Positions 17,447 to 27,104 of a stretch of 64,000 nt of DNA are shown piece after piece. The stretch covers positions 124,001-188,000 of the forward strand of contig JAPWJY010000009.1 in assembly GCA_028283765.1 (NCBI GenBank), in the 5' to 3' direction. Every line of letters starts with the position of its first letter. The stretch's first letter is position 1. Source of the stretch: Parvibaculaceae bacterium (GTDB lineage Bacteria; Pseudomonadota; Alphaproteobacteria; Parvibaculales; Parvibaculaceae). The position numbers and the translations under genes are program-made. The notes under the pieces were generated by a model. The model saw only the letters and a program-made list of their open reading frames with translations. It had not been told where the DNA came from and made no database searches.

Positions 17447-18916
17447 TTGGTAAACGGCGTCAATTCCGTGGGGCTGCATGAAGCCCATCCCGACACGGGC
17501 TTCAATGAACTGGGAGAAATAACCTCGGCGGCAGGCACAAAGGCCGCCAACGCGCGCGGACAGTGGAGCTGGGCCATTTTCGAGTGGGCCCGAAATCCTT
17601 ATGTCATTCTCATCACCATCTATATTTTCTCCCCCTATTTTTCGAACAATGTTGTCGGCGACCCGGTCAAGGGACAAGCGGTCTGGGGCCAGATCAACAG
17701 CATTGCCGGTATCGTCATCGCGCTCCTGGCGCCGTTTCTGGGCGCGATAGCCGATTCGGGCGGGCGCCGCAAACCATGGATCGCCTTCTTCGTTGCGATC
17801 ATGGCCCCGGCGATTTTCGCGCTGTGGTGGGCGATGCCGAACAATGAGGGGCTCAGCCTCACGGCGATCACCCTGTTGATCATCCTGATCACGGTGGCGT
17901 TCGAGTTTTCCGCCGTGTTCCACAATTCGATGCTGCCCAGCGTGGCGCCGCATGACCGGATCGGCTTCCTGTCCGGCCTCGGGCTCGCCCTTGGCAATGC
18001 AGGCGCGCTGCTCATCCTCGTCTTCATGCTCTATGCCTTCATGCTCCCGGGCGTCGTGCCATGGAGCTTCCTGCCGTCCCATGCCCTTTTCGGCATCGAC
18101 GTCTCGCAGTTCGAGAACAGCCGCATCTCCGGGCCGATCACGGCCATCTGGCTCGTCGTCTTCACGCTGCCGCTCCTCTTCTTCACCCCGGACATCAAGG
18201 TGACGAGGAAGCTCAGCCCGGTTCAGGCCATCAACCAGGGCATCCACGGCGTCTGGCGGACGCTGAAAAGCCTGCGCGACTATCGCAATGTTGCGGCCTA
18301 TCTGATTGCGCGCATGTTTTATAATGACGGGCAGACCGCCGTTCTGATCTTCGGCGGCGTCTATGCCGCCGGCGTCTTCAAATGGGGTCCGCTCACGCTC
18401 ACCATCTATGGCATCGTGCTGTCGATCTTCGCCGTCGGCGGCGGCATCATCGGCGGCTGGCTCGACGATCATCTGGGCTCCAAGCGCGCCATCATGGTTT
18501 CCATCGGCTGCACCTCGCTCGGCATCCTGATGGCCGTGTCCATTACGCCAAGCGAACTCTTCTTCATGCCCTTCGATCCGGCCACGCCCCATATCTGGAC
18601 CCTGCCGTTCTTCGCCACGGTGCCTGAACTCACCTATCTGATCGTGGTCGTACTGATCGCCATCTTCATCACGGCCGCCTACGCCAACAGCCGCACCATG
18701 CTGGCGCGCATTGCTCCGGTCTCGAAAATGTCCGAATTTTTCGGGCTCTATTCGCTGTCCGGCACGGCCACCAGCTTCATGGGGCCTTTGCTCGTCGGCT
18801 TCGCCACCAGCATTTCGCATAGCCAGCGGATCGGCTTCGCCTCGATCCTGATCCTGATGGCGATCGGACTTTTCGGGATGCTGTTCGTTTCGGAAGGGCG
18901 CGCCGAGGCGGTGTGA
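17447..18916 (+). CDS. MFS transporter, UMF1 (Atg22-like) family
   Basis: About 489 residues with twelve predicted helices. The opening helix WSWAIFEWARNPYVILITIYIFSPYF is the hallmark of the UMF1/Atg22 branch, and the MFS loop motif appears as GAIADSGGRRKPW. The substrate is unknown; Atg22 exports amino acids in yeast, but bacterial relatives are uncharacterised. The start is uncertain: GTG 17441 abuts the Shine-Dalgarno, so TTG 17447, six bases after AGGGAG, is preferred. A strong bidirectional terminator follows the gene. Confidence 0.85.
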   Translation: MVNGVNSVGLHEAHPDTGFNELGEITSAAGTKAANARGQWSWAIFEWARNPYVILITIYIFSPYFSNNVVGDPVKGQAVWGQINSIAGIVIALLAPFLGAIADSGGRRKPWIAFFVAIMAPAIFALWWAMPNNEGLSLTAITLLIILITVAFEFSAVFHNSMLPSVAPHDRIGFLSGLGLALGNAGALLILVFMLYAFMLPGVVPWSFLPSHALFGIDVSQFENSRISGPITAIWLVVFTLPLLFFTPDIKVTRKLSPVQAINQGIHGVWRTLKSLRDYRNVAAYLIARMFYNDGQTAVLIFGGVYAAGVFKWGPLTLTIYGIVLSIFAVGGGIIGGWLDDHLGSKRAIMVSIGCTSLGILMAVSITPSELFFMPFDPATPHIWTLPFFATVPELTYLIVVVLIAIFITAAYANSRTMLARIAPVSKMSEFFGLYSLSGTATSFMGPLLVGFATSISHSQRIGFASILILMAIGLFGMLFVSEGRAEAV

Positions 18917-18970
18917 CGCGCCGCCCGGCAAGGCCATTCCCGGAGCCGGGATTGCTCCTCAAAATAAAAT

Positions 18971-18992
18971 CGGGCGGGAAATTCCCCGCCCG
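18971..18992. terminator. Bidirectional rho-independent terminator between the MFS gene and purH
   Basis: Stem CGGGCGGG / CCCGCCCG with a six-base loop. TTTT follows on the plus strand and AAAATAAAAT precedes it, giving a T run for minus-strand transcripts. It sits between two convergent genes, so it can serve both. Confidence 0.85.
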
Positions 18993-19020
18993 TTTTCCTG
19001 TCAGTCCGATGTCATCCGCC

Positions 19021-20640
19021 TCAGTGCCGGAAATGGCGCATCCCGGTGAACACCATCGCCAGCCCACGCTCGTCGGCGGCGGCAATGACCTCCTCGTCCC
19101 GCATCGATCCGCCGGGCTGGATGATCGCCGTAGCGCCCGCTTCCGCCGCCGCGATCAGCCCGTCGGCGAACGGGAAGAAGGCGTCCGACGCCACCACGGA
19201 GCCCCGCGTCAACGGTTCGGCCCAGCCTGCCGTGCGGGCGGCCTCTTCGGCCTTGCGCGCCGCAATATGGGCTGAATCGACCCGGCTCATCTGCCCCGCG
19301 CCGATGCCCGCCGTCACCCCGTCCTTGACGTAAACGATGGCGTTCGACTTGACGTGCTTGCAGATGCGGAACGCGAACAGCAGGTCCGCCATTTCCTGTG
19401 GGCTCGGCACCCGCTTCGTGACGACGCGGACGTCGTCCGGGCCCGCGATGCGGCCATCGTCGCGCGACTGCACCAGCAGCCCGCCCGCGACCGTGCGCAC
19501 CGTCAGGCCCGCCGTTTCCGGATCGGGCAACCCGCCGGTCACCAGCAAGCGCAGATTCTTTTTCGCCCCGATGATCGCCCGCGCCTTTTCATCAGCGTCG
19601 GGAGCGACGATCACTTCGGTGAAGAGCTTCGCGATTTCTTCCGCCGTCTCCGCATCGAGCGGCCGGTTAAGCGCGATGATGCCGCCGAAAGCCGAAACCG
19701 GGTCGCAGGCCAGCGCCTTGCGATAGGCGTCGGCAAGGGTTTTCCCGGTTGCGACGCCGCATGGGTTGGCGTGCTTGATGATGGCGACGGCAGGCGCTTG
19801 CGCCGGATCGAACTCGCCGACCAGCTCGAAGGCCGCATCCGTGTCGTTGATATTGTTATAGGACAATTCCTTGCCCTGCACCTGCACAGCGCTCGCCACC
19901 CCGGGCCGCCTGTCGCCAGTGACATAGAAGGCCGCGTGCTGGTGCGGGTTTTCGCCATAGCGCAGGGTCTGTTTCAGTTCCCCGCCGAACGCGCGCCATT
20001 TGGGCGCAGTTTCGCCGATGGCCCCCGCGAACCAGTTGGAAATCGCCGCATCATAGGCCGCCGTCCGCGCATATGCCTTCTGGGCCAGCCGCTGGCGCAG
20101 CGCCCGCCTTGTGCCGCCCTCCTGCTCGATGCCCGCCAGCACCCCGGCGAAATCGGCGGGATCGACCACAACGGCCACATAGGCATGGTTCTTCGAGGCC
20201 GCGCGGATCATGGCCGGACCGCCGATGTCGATATTCTCGATGCACTCGTCGTAGCCAGCCCCCCGGGCGACGGTTTCCTCGAAGGGATAGAGATTGACGC
20301 AGAGCAGGTCGATGGCCCCGATGCCATGGCTCTCCATGGCCGCCTTGTGCTCGGCATCGTCACGCACCGCCAGCAGGCCGCCATGCACCATCGGATGCAG
20401 CGTCTTGACCCGCCCGTCCATCATTTCGGGAAAGCCGGTCAGATCCGCCACGTCGCGCACCGTGAGCCCCGCTTCCTTGAGCGCCTTCGAGGTGCCGCCG
20501 GTCGAGACCAGTTCAACGCCTTTCGCCGCCAGCGCGGTCGCGAATTCGATCAGCCCCGTCTTGTCGGAAAGGGAAATGAGCGCGCGCCGTACCGGCTGGA
20601 GATCTGCGGGTTCGGCATGGGATTTGACGGTCGGGGACAA
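19021..20640 (-). CDS. purH: Bifunctional AICAR formyltransferase/IMP cyclohydrolase
   Basis: 539 residues, the usual PurH length. It does the last two steps of IMP synthesis. The N-terminal IMP cyclohydrolase domain (about 1-160) shows [25 protein letters not shown] and [14 protein letters not shown]. The C-terminal transformylase shows [24 protein letters not shown] and [10 protein letters not shown]. The start is a TTG at 20640, supported by a GGAGG six bases upstream; no ATG is available nearby. Preceded on the same strand by the heparinase-like gene, a neighbourhood conserved in alphaproteobacteria. Confidence 0.96.
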   Translation of the reverse strand: MSPTVKSHAEPADLQPVRRALISLSDKTGLIEFATALAAKGVELVSTGGTSKALKEAGLTVRDVADLTGFPEMMDGRVKTLHPMVHGGLLAVRDDAEHKAAMESHGIGAIDLLCVNLYPFEETVARGAGYDECIENIDIGGPAMIRAASKNHAYVAVVVDPADFAGVLAGIEQEGGTRRALRQRLAQKAYARTAAYDAAISNWFAGAIGETAPKWRAFGGELKQTLRYGENPHQHAAFYVTGDRRPGVASAVQVQGKELSYNNINDTDAAFELVGEFDPAQAPAVAIIKHANPCGVATGKTLADAYRKALACDPVSAFGGIIALNRPLDAETAEEIAKLFTEVIVAPDADEKARAIIGAKKNLRLLVTGGLPDPETAGLTVRTVAGGLLVQSRDDGRIAGPDDVRVVTKRVPSPQEMADLLFAFRICKHVKSNAIVYVKDGVTAGIGAGQMSRVDSAHIAARKAEEAARTAGWAEPLTRGSVVASDAFFPFADGLIAAAEAGATAIIQPGGSMRDEEVIAAADERGLAMVFTGMRHFRH

Positions 20641-20728
20641 GGCGGGCCTCCGCGAAGGGCATCAGGGGGATGAGATTGATGCGGGCGATAGCATGAATTG
20701 GTCCCCGGCGCCACGGCGGAACGCTGCT

Positions 20729-22570
20729 CTATTCCAGCCCAAGCTCGGGCGGCTCCGGCAGGCTGCCTCCGGCGTTCGCGTTCCGCGAGCCGCCCCGGCT
20801 GGAGAGCCGCCGCCAGGCCCAGTTGACCTTCGCCTCGCCCCGGAAAATCTCGCCGTTGACGACGATCTGCTCAGAGCGCCGCGCCGCATCGCCCGAGCCC
20901 AGATAAACGCTTTCCTCGATGCCCAGTTCGCTCGGCCCGCCCGCCACCCGGGCGCGGAACTGCCAGCCGTCGCCATTGGGCAGAAGCACCAGCACGGTCA
21001 TGCGGTCGTGGGCGAGCGACACCCTTGCATCGGGGTGCAGATGGAAGCGCACGGCGAAGGGAAGCGCGTCCCGGCTTTTCGCCTTTCGGCCCGCGGCCGG
21101 CTCGACAATATCCTCGCCCCGGAAATCCTCGCCCGAGGTCGACAAAAACAGGCGGCGGCGGTGGATGAGCCCGAACAGGCGCGCATAGCCGTCATGGCTC
21201 GCCTCGATCCATGTACCCTCGGCGCTTTCATTGCGTCTTGTGCTCACATGATCGGGACCCCAGATCACCCGGCCGCCGAACAGCTTGCGCACGAGCCGGT
21301 TGCGGATCAGGCGCGCCGAGGAGGTGTCATCGATGATCAGCGTCGAATGGGCGGCCGTCGCCCGGCTGACCGATTCCCATTCCGAGCCCAGAATCTGCGT
21401 CGCCCCGCAATTGACGACGAGGCGGGCGCGGCCCGTGCTCATTTCAAATGACAGGCAACCTGCATGTGCTTCGTGGCTGAGCGGCCCCGGCGGCGGCACA
21501 CCCGCATCCATGACGATGACGGCGGGCCCCGCCGCCAGCCGCTGATAGCCTGAATGGGGGGCATGGCCGAAGGGCTTGCCCCTTGTGTCATCAAAGCCCA
21601 GCGTCGCGTCAATGGCCCCGTCCGCACCTTCGGTCGCGCCGTTGAACAGGGTCAGCCGCCCGTCGCCGTGCCGGAAGAAGCGCAGCATCGGCATCATGCG
21701 GTCGATGGCGTCGTGGATGGGCTTGGGCACCGGATGGCCGCGCCGGACCAGCGCGTCGCGCAGCACCACCAGATCCGACAGGATCGAGAACTGGGCCTGC
21801 GGATTGCGGCTGATATGACCGCCATCAGGCAGGATCTGCGTGGTCAGCTCCGCTGACACCCGCGCCAGCCCCCTGGCCACGAGGCCATGGCGGTCCGGCA
21901 GGCAGAGGCTTGCCACCGTCATGCCGATCGCCGCCGTCAGGCGCGGCTCGCCGAGGGGACCGAAATGGCTGGTGCGCGACAGATGCAAAAGCTGCTGGGC
22001 CATGCTGGCGAGCAATTGGGAGCGATAGATCGGCCCGGAACCCTCGATGACGAGAGAGGCGTTGCCGAGCCAGGACATGAGCCTGCGCCCGGTGACATGG
22101 GGCTGCCACGCGCCCGCATCCCAGCGCCCGCAACGGGCCAGCCACTCCTCCATGAGGGAGCGAACATAGGCGCGGGCTGACTCGTTGCCAGCGGCCGAGA
22201 AGTGCCGCAGCCATGAAAAGCCATGCAGTTCCTCGGACCACGTAAGGTTCGGCGGCACGACGGCGAAGGGCGAGGAGGCGGGCCCGATGCGCACCTGTGC
22301 ACCGGGGAGATACCAGCGGCCCTGATAAAGCTGCTCGGCCCGGTCAGCCCTGCCCGGGCGCACTTCCAGCGGCTTCAGCACGACCCTTTCGGGCACGAGC
22401 GCGCGCAAGGTCTGGCGATAGGCCCATGTGGAGAAGCCGCGGGTCAGCAGATGGTCACGGGCATGGCGCGCGCCTGCCATCGCGAGATCGGCCACCGAGT
22501 TCTCAGCCGTGGACGGCACCGGCATCTCGGCCCGGATCGTCGGCGGTTGATCAATTCCCGTATCGGCCAT
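20729..22570 (-). CDS. Heparinase II/III family protein
   Basis: 613 residues. An N-terminal all-alpha toroid-like region (about 90-330, with WYLPG, LHGFSWLRHFSA, SWLGN and DGGHISRNPQAQ) and a C-terminal beta-sandwich (HSGYQRL, HEAHAGCLSFEMS, THVSTRRNE-like region) match the heparinase II/III fold of polysaccharide lyases. No classical signal peptide is visible, so the enzyme may act in the cytoplasm, perhaps on cell-surface glycan precursors. The substrate is unknown. It lies 28 bases after rpe and 88 before purH on the same strand, an arrangement I recognise as common in alphaproteobacteria. Confidence 0.85.
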   Translation of the reverse strand: MADTGIDQPPTIRAEMPVPSTAENSVADLAMAGARHARDHLLTRGFSTWAYRQTLRALVPERVVLKPLEVRPGRADRAEQLYQGRWYLPGAQVRIGPASSPFAVVPPNLTWSEELHGFSWLRHFSAAGNESARAYVRSLMEEWLARCGRWDAGAWQPHVTGRRLMSWLGNASLVIEGSGPIYRSQLLASMAQQLLHLSRTSHFGPLGEPRLTAAIGMTVASLCLPDRHGLVARGLARVSAELTTQILPDGGHISRNPQAQFSILSDLVVLRDALVRRGHPVPKPIHDAIDRMMPMLRFFRHGDGRLTLFNGATEGADGAIDATLGFDDTRGKPFGHAPHSGYQRLAAGPAVIVMDAGVPPPGPLSHEAHAGCLSFEMSTGRARLVVNCGATQILGSEWESVSRATAAHSTLIIDDTSSARLIRNRLVRKLFGGRVIWGPDHVSTRRNESAEGTWIEASHDGYARLFGLIHRRRLFLSTSGEDFRGEDIVEPAAGRKAKSRDALPFAVRFHLHPDARVSLAHDRMTVLVLLPNGDGWQFRARVAGGPSELGIEESVYLGSGDAARRSEQIVVNGEIFRGEAKVNWAWRRLSSRGGSRNANAGGSLPEPPELGLE

Positions 22571-22598
22571 CCATCTCCCTCGGTCCGGTCAGCGCCCG

Positions 22599-23279
22599 TC
22601 AGGACGCTGGCGCCGGGACACCTCCCCTGAGCCTCGATATGTTCGCCGCATAGGCTTCGCGGCCGCCCTTGAAGGTGGCGGTGCCCGCCACCAGCACGTT
22701 GGCGCCCGCCGCGATTGCACGCGGCGCCGTCTCGAAATTAATGCCGCCATCGACCTCAAGTTCCGTATCGAGGCCGAGGCTGTCGATCTTTTTGCGGATC
22801 GCCCCGATCTTGCCGAGCGCGCTTTCAATGAAACTCTGGCCGCCGAAACCGGGGTTGACACTCATGACCAGCACCAGGTCGAGTTCTTCCAGCAGATGGT
22901 CGAGGCAGGAAAGCGGCGTCGCAGGATTGAGCACCAGCCCCGCCTTGCAGCCAAGCGCCTTGATCGCCTGCACCGTACGATGGGGATGGGGGCCCGCTTC
23001 CGGGTGAAAACTGATGATGTCGGCCCCCGCCCTGACGAAGGCCTCCAGATAGAGATCGACCGGCGAGATCATCAGATGAACATCGAAGGGCTTGCCGGAG
23101 AACGGCCGTACGGCCTTCATGATGTCGGGCCCGAGCGTGATATTGGGCACGAAATGGCCGTCCATCACATCGACATGGATATAATCCGCCCCCGCCGCAC
23201 TGACATCGCGGATTTCTTCGCCAAGACGGGCAAAGTCCGACGCAAGGATGGATGGGGCGATCTTGACGTCACGGCTCAT
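22599..23279 (-). CDS. rpe: Ribulose-phosphate 3-epimerase
   Basis: 226-residue TIM-barrel enzyme that interconverts ribulose 5-phosphate and xylulose 5-phosphate in the pentose phosphate pathway. Metal and catalytic residues are seen in IAPSILASDFARLG, IHVDVMDGHFVPN (His/Asp), DVHLMI, SVNPGFGGQSF and LEVDGGIN (catalytic Asp). Length is normal. Start ATG at 23279, 91 bases after the rsmB stop, same strand. Confidence 0.96.
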   Translation of the reverse strand: MSRDVKIAPSILASDFARLGEEIRDVSAAGADYIHVDVMDGHFVPNITLGPDIMKAVRPFSGKPFDVHLMISPVDLYLEAFVRAGADIISFHPEAGPHPHRTVQAIKALGCKAGLVLNPATPLSCLDHLLEELDLVLVMSVNPGFGGQSFIESALGKIGAIRKKIDSLGLDTELEVDGGINFETAPRAIAAGANVLVAGTATFKGGREAYAANISRLRGGVPAPAS

Positions 23280-23370
23280 GGGCGCCGACTCACTTATGTG
23301 TTCATACCCTTCCCGATGCTTAGCAATTCAGGACATAAGGTACAAGGCGCAGTCCCGTTCCGGGACAGGT

Positions 23371-24735
23371 TCAGCTTTTGACCAGCCGGGCGGCAAAGAA
23401 GCCGTCGAGCCCGCCCTGTTCAGGCCAGTGGCCCGGCAGGGTCCGCAGATCCCCCTCCGCACTCACCAGTTCTCCGCATCCACCCAGTTCCGGCGCCATG
23501 ACCGGGCGGCGGCTGAAGGCGGGGCTGGCCACCAGAAACGCCTCGATCTGGCGGATTCCCTCCTCCGGCTCCAGCGAACAGGTGCAGTAGATCAGGGTGC
23601 CGCCCGGATTGAGCAGCCCCGCCGCCTTTTTCAACAATTCACCCTGAAGCCGGACCAGCTTGTCGCGATCCGTCGGCCGCTTGAGCAGGGCGACGTCGGG
23701 GTGGCGGCGCACGGTGCCCGTGGCGCTGCAAGGGGCATCGAGAAGGATGAAATCCCATGTCCGGCCCGGCTCGAACGCCAGCACATCGCTGACGACCACC
23801 TCGGCGGAAAGCTTCAGGCGGGCAAGATTCTGGCTCAGCCGTTCAAGCCTTTTGGCGGAACGGTCCACCGCCGTGACATGGGCACCTGCCGCCGCCAGTT
23901 CCGCCGTTTTACCGCCCGGCGCCGCGCAGAGATCCAGCACCTCGCGGCCCTCGACATCGCCCAGCAATCTGGCGGGCAAGGCGGCGGCGGCATCCTGCAC
24001 CCACCATGCGCCTTCCTCGAAGCCGTCGAGCGCCTCGACCCGTGCAGCCTGATGAAGCCGCAGACTGCCTGTCGGCAGGAGTGTCGCGCCGAGTCTTCCT
24101 GCCCATTCATGGGCATCGAGGCCGGGCTTCAGCGAGAGATCGAGCGGCGGCTCCTTCAGATGCGCCTCGGCAATCGCCAGCGCCGCGCTCTCGCCATAGG
24201 CCGCCTGCCAGCTTTCCCGCAACCAGCGCGGCGTGTTGAGGGCAAGACCCTCCGCGCCCATGGAGGCCAGCACTTCGGCTCCCTGCCGGGCCACCTTGCG
24301 CAGTACCGCGTTGACCAGACCCTTGAAATGGCGCGCGGCTTCATCAGCCGCCGCCGCATCCACGGCCGAGGCCACCGCCGCATGCGGCTTGACCCCCAGA
24401 AACAGCATTTCAGCCGTGGCCGTGCGCAGCAGATCGCGGGTGAGCCCGGAACGCTTGTGCAGCGGCTTTTCGAGAAATTGTCCCAGTATGAAATCGATCT
24501 GTCCGAGCCGGCGCAGGGTCACGGTGGCGATGGCGCGCGCGAAGGCGCGGTCGCGGCCCGGCAGATCGCGCAGCAGGCCCCGGGCGGCTTCAGCCTCGAA
24601 CGCCTCGTCCAGCGCGCGGCCCCGGGACAGCACCGCATCGACCAGCGTGGCGGCAGCCGTCCGCGCCGCCGAACCGGTGCTGGCGGCATCAGGATTTTCA
24701 ACAGGACGTTTTTCGTTCTCGCGCCACTCAGTCAT
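23371..24735 (-). CDS. rsmB: 16S rRNA m5C967 methyltransferase RsmB-type
   Basis: 454 residues. The N-terminal NusB-like RNA-binding domain (about 15-150) is followed by a SAM-dependent methyltransferase domain. SAM motif LDLCAAPGGKTAELAAAG, catalytic motif DAPCSATGTVRRHPD and second cysteine YCTCSLEPEEG are present, as in RsmB/NSUN m5C enzymes. The start at 24735 is chosen because the NusB-like sequence begins soon after; the open frame extends on upstream through the antiframe of the GNAT gene. It is divergent from the GNAT remnant, 40 bases away. Confidence 0.93.
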   Translation of the reverse strand: MTEWRENEKRPVENPDAASTGSAARTAAATLVDAVLSRGRALDEAFEAEAARGLLRDLPGRDRAFARAIATVTLRRLGQIDFILGQFLEKPLHKRSGLTRDLLRTATAEMLFLGVKPHAAVASAVDAAAADEAARHFKGLVNAVLRKVARQGAEVLASMGAEGLALNTPRWLRESWQAAYGESAALAIAEAHLKEPPLDLSLKPGLDAHEWAGRLGATLLPTGSLRLHQAARVEALDGFEEGAWWVQDAAAALPARLLGDVEGREVLDLCAAPGGKTAELAAAGAHVTAVDRSAKRLERLSQNLARLKLSAEVVVSDVLAFEPGRTWDFILLDAPCSATGTVRRHPDVALLKRPTDRDKLVRLQGELLKKAAGLLNPGGTLIYCTCSLEPEEGIRQIEAFLVASPAFSRRPVMAPELGGCGELVSAEGDLRTLPGHWPEQGGLDGFFAARLVKS

Positions 24736-24775
24736 CAAGGGGTTAGAGCATGGGCAGCGCCACGGGAAAAGCAGG

Positions 24776-25303
24776 ATGATCGAAATTGAAACGGCGCGGC
24801 TGCGCCTGCGTTTCTGGACGCGCGCGGACATAGCGCCCTTCAACGCCATGACCTCGGATACAGGCTTCATGCAATTTACGGGCGCCGAGCGCGCCATGAC
24901 GCAGAACGAAAGCTGGCAGATGGTCGCGACCATGATCGGCCACTGGGGACAGGGCTATGCCAGCGAAGCGTCAAAAGCAGCCCTCGGCTTCGCCTTCGAA
25001 CAGATGGAGGCGGAGGAGGTCATCGCCATTATCCGGCCGAAAAACGCAGCCTCCATCAGCGTTGCGCAACGCATAGGCCAGCGCTTCCGGCGCATCGGTC
25101 TGCATCAGGGCAATGTCTCGGCCTTTTATACAATCAATCGCGAAGAGTGGCTTTCGCTTGCCGTCAGCCCCGCGATCATCCCCAGGGACGGCCCTGGGCC
25201 CGGCCCATTTCACCAGCAAGCGCGCGCAGACGCGCAATCCGGTTCTGCGTCGCCGGATGGGTGGAAAAGAGATTGTCCCGCCCCTCTCCGCTCAGCGGAT
25301 TGA
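24776..25303 (+). pseudogene. GNAT acetyltransferase remnant with internal deletion
   Basis: The N-terminus (IETARLRLRFWTRADIAPFNAM) and the acetyl-CoA-binding and C-terminal parts (WGQGYASEASKAALGFAFEQM, then ENAAS-like IRPKNAASISVAQRIG) are those of RimJ/RimL-type N-acetyltransferases. The strands between them (usually 40-60 residues, with the GF-G-W and V-GW segments) are missing: MIGHW runs straight into GQGYASEA. The frame is kept. The natural end near REEWL (about 25147) has no stop, and the frame reads on about 50 codons antisense into the 3' end of htpX. The product is unlikely to fold as an enzyme. Confidence 0.7.
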
Positions 25304-26051
25304 CGATGAACAGATGGGCCGTCGCCGGATTGGCCTCGGCGGCAGGGTTGGGCACATGGTGCGCCGCGCTTTCCATCTTTTCCAGTGCCGAAGCGAGCCA
25401 CAAGGGCTTGCCGCAGATTTCCGCCCCGGCCTGATCGGCTGAATATTCCCGCGTCCTGCTGATCGCCATCTGGACGAGGCCTGCCGCCATGGGGGCGAGC
25501 ATGGCGAGGGCGATCGTGCCGATGAGGCCTGTGCCGCCCCCTTCCCGGTTGCGCGCCCCGCCGAAGAAAAAGGCAAAATTCGCCAGCATCGAGACCGCGC
25601 CTGCGATGGTCGCCGTTACGGTCATGGTCAGCGTATCGCGGTTCCTGATATGGCCAAGCTCATGGGCCAGCACCCCCGCCAGCTCTTCCGGCGACAGCAT
25701 CTCAAGAAGGCCCGTGGTCGCCGCAACCGCCGCATGATCGGGATCGCGGCCCGTGGCGAAAGCGTTGGGCTGGGGATTGTGCATGATATAGACGGCGGGC
25801 ATAGGCAGCCCGGCGTTGTGCGCCAGCCGCTTCACGAGGCGCACATAATCAGGCGCGGACGCCTCATCCACCACCTGCGCCCCATACATGCGCAGCACCA
25901 TCTTGTCGGAATTCCACCATGCGAAAAGGTTCATGCCCGCCGCCGCTACAAAGGCGACCACAGCCCCGGTGCCTCCTCCGATCAGATAGCCAAGGCCCAT
26001 GAACAGCGCCGTCAGCGCCGCCAGCAGAATGAAGGTCTTTGCCATGTTCAT
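25176..26051 (-). CDS. htpX: Zinc metalloprotease HtpX
   Basis: 291 residues. Inner-membrane M48 peptidase that helps degrade damaged membrane proteins. Two N-terminal helices ([18 protein letters not shown] and [16 protein letters not shown]), metal site [13 protein letters not shown] (HEXXH), two more helices, and the third ligand region [14 protein letters not shown]. The start at 26051 (MNMAKTF) fits HtpX N-termini; AAGGAG lies about 14 bases upstream, and an upstream ATG would add 12 basic residues. Divergent from the DUF1674 gene. Confidence 0.94.
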   Translation of the reverse strand: MNMAKTFILLAALTALFMGLGYLIGGGTGAVVAFVAAAGMNLFAWWNSDKMVLRMYGAQVVDEASAPDYVRLVKRLAHNAGLPMPAVYIMHNPQPNAFATGRDPDHAAVAATTGLLEMLSPEELAGVLAHELGHIRNRDTLTMTVTATIAGAVSMLANFAFFFGGARNREGGGTGLIGTIALAMLAPMAAGLVQMAISRTREYSADQAGAEICGKPLWLASALEKMESAAHHVPNPAAEANPATAHLFIVNPLSGEGRDNLFSTHPATQNRIARLRALAGEMGRAQGRPWG

Positions 26052-26154
26052 CGGTGTTCCGTGTCTCCTTTTCCATGGCCCGCCCATGGGGTGACGCAGG
26101 CCCTGCTTCGTCCTATATGTTGGTTTCACAGTCCTGCTTCAAGAACGTTGAGCC

Positions 26155-26382
26155 ATGACCGACCAGACGAACGATCCCGAACCGTCCCCGGGCGAGACAG
26201 AAGCCGCGCCGCCCAGGGTTCTGAGCCCGGAGGCCAAACGGGCCCTGGCCGAAGCCGAGGAGCGCCGCCGCCTCGCGGACGCCGAGGCCAGGGCCCGGCC
26301 ACGCGAGATCAACGGCCCCAAAGGCGTCGAGCCGACCCGTTATGGCGACTGGGAGCGCAAGGGCATCCTGAGCGATTTTTGA
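26155..26382 (+). CDS. DUF1674 protein, SdhAF4-like
   Basis: 75 residues, charged N-terminus, then the conserved C-terminal signature INGPKGVEPTRYGDWERKGILSDF. This family (DUF1674) includes SDHAF4, which protects the flavinylated subunit of succinate dehydrogenase during assembly; a like role here is inferred from the family. DUF429 gene follows 11 bases later on the same strand. Confidence 0.85.
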   Translation: MTDQTNDPEPSPGETEAAPPRVLSPEAKRALAEAEERRRLADAEARARPREINGPKGVEPTRYGDWERKGILSDF

Positions 26383-26393
26383 AAGTCGGATGA

Positions 26394-27101
26394 ATGAGCA
26401 TCGTCGCGGGCGTGGACGGCTGCCGGGGCGGCTGGGTCGCCGTGCTGAAGGACATGGAGGGTCGGGCCGTACCCTCGCTCACGCTCTGCCCCACCTTCAG
26501 GGATGTGCTGGCGCTTGACGCCGCCATCATCGCCATCGACATGCCCATCGGCCTGCCCGATTTTCTCGGCGTCCATGGACGCCATGCTGATTTGCAGGCG
26601 CGCGCCGTGCTGGGACCGCGCAAATCGAGCCTGTTCCCGCCTCCGGCGCGCGCCGCCCTGATGGCGACCGATTATGTCCAGGCCTGCGAAATCAACCGCG
26701 ACTATTCAGACCCGCCGCGCGCGCTCTCCCGGCAGACCTTCAATCTCTTTCCGAAAATGCGGGAAATAGATGCCGTGATGACGCCCGCGATGCAGGCGCG
26801 GGTGCATGAAAGCCACCCGGAATTCGCCTTCTTCATGCTGAACGGCGCGGAACCGATGGCGCATGCGAAGAAGAACCCTGACGGCGCGGCGGAGCGAAAG
26901 GCCCTGCTGGAAAAGGCGGGGTTCAGGCGGAGCCTGCTCGAAGACCGTTCCTGTCCCCGCTCCAAGATCGCCGCCGACGATATTCTGGACGCCGCCGTGC
27001 TCGCGCTCGTCGCGGAAAAGATTCACCTCGGCACCGCGCGGCGGGTGCCGAGAGAACCGGCCCTCGACGCAAAGGGCCTGCGGATGGAAATCTGGGGATA
27101 G
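26394..27101 (+). CDS. DUF429 domain-containing protein
   Basis: 235 residues. The N-terminal motif VAGVDGCRGGWVAVL and then IAIDMPIGLPD is the RNase H-like core of DUF429, a family of unknown function; the two Asp residues suggest a nuclease-like metal site. RKSSLFPPPARA and AADDILDAAVLA are other family marks. Overlapping start options ATG 26390/26394 differ in frame; only 26394 gives this product. It converges on asd with three bases between the stops. Confidence 0.8.
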   Translation: MSIVAGVDGCRGGWVAVLKDMEGRAVPSLTLCPTFRDVLALDAAIIAIDMPIGLPDFLGVHGRHADLQARAVLGPRKSSLFPPPARAALMATDYVQACEINRDYSDPPRALSRQTFNLFPKMREIDAVMTPAMQARVHESHPEFAFFMLNGAEPMAHAKKNPDGAAERKALLEKAGFRRSLLEDRSCPRSKIAADDILDAAVLALVAEKIHLGTARRVPREPALDAKGLRMEIWG

Positions 27102-27104
27102 GCG

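Noticed and set aside
17423-18937. 504-codon minus-strand frame
   Set aside because: Opposite the twelve-helix MFS protein; Asp/Glu/Arg-rich shadow.
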